The notes below the pieces were generated by a model. That model was not told the origin of the DNA, did no database searches, and saw only the letters and a program-made list of their open reading frames with translations. A program made the translations under genes and the position numbers. A stretch of DNA of 8,489 nucleotides from DMER64 sp964600385 (GTDB lineage: Bacteria; Bacteroidota; Bacteroidia; Bacteroidales; UBA932), in assembly GCA_964600385.1 (NCBI GenBank), contig CAZRJC010000046.1:1-8489 (forward strand). The letters run 5' to 3'. How positions within the stretch are numbered: the first letter of the stretch is position 1; each line of letters begins with the position of its first letter. Positions 7,081-8,489 of this stretch are shown here, piece after piece.

Positions 7081-8085
7081 CTATTTGACAGTGCTCATGT
7101 ACTGAATCAGTTCAACCACTTTGTTGGAATATCCCCACTCATTGTCATACCAGGAAACAACTTTCACAAAATTGGGATTCAGTGAAATACCGGCTCCGGC
7201 ATCGAAAATGGAAGTGCGGGCGTCGTGTATGAAATCTGAAGAAACGACTGCATCTTCTGTATAACCGAGAACACCTTTCATCTCGCCTTCAGAAGCGGCT
7301 TTCATGGCAGCCTTGATCTCTTCATAAGTGGCGGGTTTTTCAAGACGGCAGGTAAGGTCAACAACAGATACGTCAACGGTAGGTACACGGAAAGACATCC
7401 CGGTAAGTTTGCCGTTCAGTTGAGGGATCACTTTGCCAACAGCTTTTGCAGCTCCTGTGGACGAAGGAATGATATTGGCAGCAGCAGCGCGACCGCCTCT
7501 CCAATCCTTGGCAGAAGGACCGTCAACGGTCTTCTGGGTAGCGGTGGTAGCGTGTACGGTGGTCATGAGACCTTCAACAATACCAAAATTATCGTTCAGT
7601 ACTTTGGCAACGGGAGCCAGACAGTTGGTGGTACAGGAGGCGTTTGAAACAATGGTTTCACCTTTGTAGGTCTTTTGGTTCACACCAAAAACGAACATGG
7701 GGGTATCATCTTTCGAGGGGGCAGACATAACAACGCGTTTTGCTCCTGCAACAATATGAGCTTCTGCTTTTTCTTTGGTCAGGAAAAGACCGGTGGATTC
7801 AACCACATATTCAGCACCCACTTCATTCCATTTAAGGTTTGCAGGATCCTTCTCTGCAGTCACACGGATAGAGTGACCATTCACAACAAGGTTTCCGTCC
7901 TTTACCTCGATGGAGCCGGTAAACTGACCGTGAACCGTGTCATAGCGAAGCATATAGGCCATATAATCCACGCTGATAAGATCGTTTATCCCAACAATTT
8001 CAATGTTTTCTCTTTCTTGGGCGGCCCGAAAAACCAAGCGACCGATACGGCCAAAGCCGTTAATTCCCACTTTAATCTTATTCAT
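7081..8085 (-). CDS. gap: Type I glyceraldehyde-3-phosphate dehydrogenase (NAD-dependent, phosphorylating)
   Basis: Cytosolic glycolytic enzyme that converts glyceraldehyde-3-phosphate, NAD and phosphate to 1,3-bisphosphoglycerate. At 334 residues it is the usual length. The Rossmann motif INGFGRIGR lies at 8-16. Asp35 in GINDL sits at the NAD-selecting position. The catalytic signature SNASCTTNC is at 147-155 with nucleophile C151, followed by H178 in TTVHATT. WYDNEWGYSNKV (312-323) is the conserved C-terminal cofactor-contact segment. I start it at MNKIKVGING (8085). A longer in-frame start at 8142 would put the promoter inside the coding region and adds 19 residues foreign to the family. 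There is no Shine-Dalgarno; the sequence before the ATG is A-rich, as is common in Bacteroidetes. It is transcribed from its own promoter (8113-8143) and ends at a strong hairpin (7025-7060), so it is likely a single-gene unit. Confidence 0.98.
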   Translation of the reverse strand: MNKIKVGINGFGRIGRLVFRAAQERENIEIVGINDLISVDYMAYMLRYDTVHGQFTGSIEVKDGNLVVNGHSIRVTAEKDPANLKWNEVGAEYVVESTGLFLTKEKAEAHIVAGAKRVVMSAPSKDDTPMFVFGVNQKTYKGETIVSNASCTTNCLAPVAKVLNDNFGIVEGLMTTVHATTATQKTVDGPSAKDWRGGRAAAANIIPSSTGAAKAVGKVIPQLNGKLTGMSFRVPTVDVSVVDLTCRLEKPATYEEIKAAMKAASEGEMKGVLGYTEDAVVSSDFIHDARTSIFDAGAGISLNPNFVKVVSWYDNEWGYSNKVVELIQYMSTVK

Positions 8086-8112
8086 ATTTGACGTTTTTGT
8101 TAAAATCATCTG

Positions 8113-8143
8113 CAAAGTTAACATTAGCAGTGAAATGCTCAAA
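8113..8143 (-). promoter_or_regulatory. Bacteroidetes-type promoter of the GAPDH gene
   Basis: The minus strand has TTTG (8143-8140), exactly 19 bases, then TAACTTTG (8120-8113). This matches the -33 / -7 consensus of the Bacteroidetes primary sigma factor (TTTG, about 19-21, TAnnTTTG) at every fixed position. The TTTG closes a run of eight T. The expected transcription start is near 8108, leaving a leader of roughly 22 bases before the ATG at 8085. Confidence 0.82.
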
Positions 8144-8152
8144 AAAAATCAT

Positions 8153-8160
8153 TAATTTCG
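8153..8160 (+). promoter_or_regulatory. Candidate -7 promoter element for surE
   Basis: TAATTTCG differs from the TAnnTTTG consensus at one fixed position and ends six bases before the surE ATG. No TTTG lies about 19 bases upstream, so the match is weak. If real, the surE message would begin within a few bases of its start codon. The whole divergent gap with the GAPDH gene (8086-8166) is 81 bases and holds only these two promoter signals. Confidence 0.35.
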
Positions 8161-8166
8161 CAACCT

Positions 8167-8489
8167 ATGCACATATTTATTACCAATGACGACGGCTACA
8201 CATCCAAAGGATTGCAGGCGCTCATTCAGATGGCGCGTCCTTTTGGCGAAATTACCGTAGTAGCTCCACAATATCCCCAAAGCGCTATGTCCAGTGCAGT
8301 TAGTATTGGAAAAATGCTTCGGATGGTCCCCGTTAACAATCCCGACGGCTCCCTCGAAGAAGGTATTAAACGTTATTACTGTTCCGGAACACCTGTAGAT
8401 TGTGTTAAAATGGCGCTGAATGTTCTTTTTTCCGGCAAAAAACCTGACCTGCTGCTTTCCGGGATCAACCACGGATTCAACGGTTCTTC
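8167..8489 (+). CDS. surE: 5'/3'-nucleotidase SurE, 3' partial
   Basis: The first 107 codons of the metal-dependent phosphatase SurE, which removes phosphate from nucleoside 5'- and 3'-monophosphates in the cytoplasm and is linked to stationary-phase survival in Escherichia coli. The start MHIFITNDDGYTSKGLQAL carries the metal-binding NDD motif (D8, D9). S39 in PQSAMSS and N101 in SGINHG supply the other two expected ligands. VVAPQYPQSA (31-40) and CSGTPVDCVKMAL (72-84) are further family signatures. The frame is open to the right edge; the full protein is usually about 250 residues. No Shine-Dalgarno precedes the ATG. It is divergent from the GAPDH gene. Confidence 0.95.
   Translation, partial: MHIFITNDDGYTSKGLQALIQMARPFGEITVVAPQYPQSAMSSAVSIGKMLRMVPVNNPDGSLEEGIKRYYCSGTPVDCVKMALNVLFSGKKPDLLLSGINHGFNGS

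Noticed and set aside
7675..8091. Plus-strand open frame of 138 codons opposite the GAPDH gene
   Set aside because: It lies antisense to a strongly conserved gene, has no promoter or recognisable motif, and is explained by the codon pattern of the sense gene.
8086..8142. Longer start for GAPDH at 8142
   Set aside because: The extension covers a near-perfect promoter, and GAPDH proteins normally begin a few residues before the INGFGRIGR motif, as MNKIKVGING does.
8152..8472. Minus-strand open frame of 106 codons opposite surE
   Set aside because: The other strand encodes unmistakable SurE motifs; this frame is its shadow.
1..8489. Mobile element, CRISPR array, tRNA or riboswitch
   Set aside because: I saw no transposase or integrase motifs, no spaced direct repeats, no tRNA-like fold and no leader long enough for a riboswitch. 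The gaps between genes are all under 100 bases and are explained by promoters and terminators.

Overview
The window looks like chromosome from a member of the Bacteroidetes, probably Bacteroidales. The evidence is the left-edge M16 peptidase, which is of the type secreted by that group, and promoter elements of the Bacteroidetes form (TTTG, about 19 bases, TAnnTTTG). Shine-Dalgarno sequences are also weak or absent before most starts. Base composition is moderate and even, and there is no transposase, integrase, RNA gene or repeat array. This reads as ordinary chromosome carrying a small surface-glycan locus, not a mobile island.

Layout from left to right. (1) Positions 1-2771, plus strand: a zinc peptidase of family M16, two tandem M16 halves, with its start (probably a signal peptide) lying off the left edge. 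(2) Positions 2805-2829: a hairpin that can terminate transcription in both directions between the converging genes. (3) Positions 2832-7009, minus strand, read right to left: a tight three-gene operon. It holds a sialic-acid-synthase-like enzyme, a CMP-nonulosonate synthetase fused to a KdsC-like HAD phosphatase, and a large two-domain glycosyltransferase. The first two genes overlap by 7 bases and the second and third are 3 bases apart. (4) Positions 7025-7060: the terminator of the upstream gene, with a candidate promoter for the operon right after its T run. (5) Positions 7081-8085, minus strand: glycolytic GAPDH with a near-ideal promoter. (6) Position 8167 to the right edge, plus strand: the first 107 codons of surE, divergent from the GAPDH gene.

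The three-gene operon is the point of interest. The synthase resembles animal NANS more than typical bacterial NeuB, but lacks the C-terminal SAF (antifreeze-like) domain. The second protein has the same domain order as animal CMAS, but with a phosphatase domain that keeps most catalytic motifs. Together they suggest a route through a 9-phosphate: hexose-6-phosphate plus phosphoenolpyruvate gives nonulosonate-9-phosphate, which is dephosphorylated and activated with CMP. No ManNAc-making epimerase or ManNAc kinase is nearby, so mannose-6-phosphate as substrate and KDN as product are plausible, though not proven. The glycosyltransferase would then place this or a neighbouring sugar on a surface glycan. 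The flanking genes (peptidase, GAPDH, SurE) are housekeeping or general-purpose and have no evident tie to this pathway.
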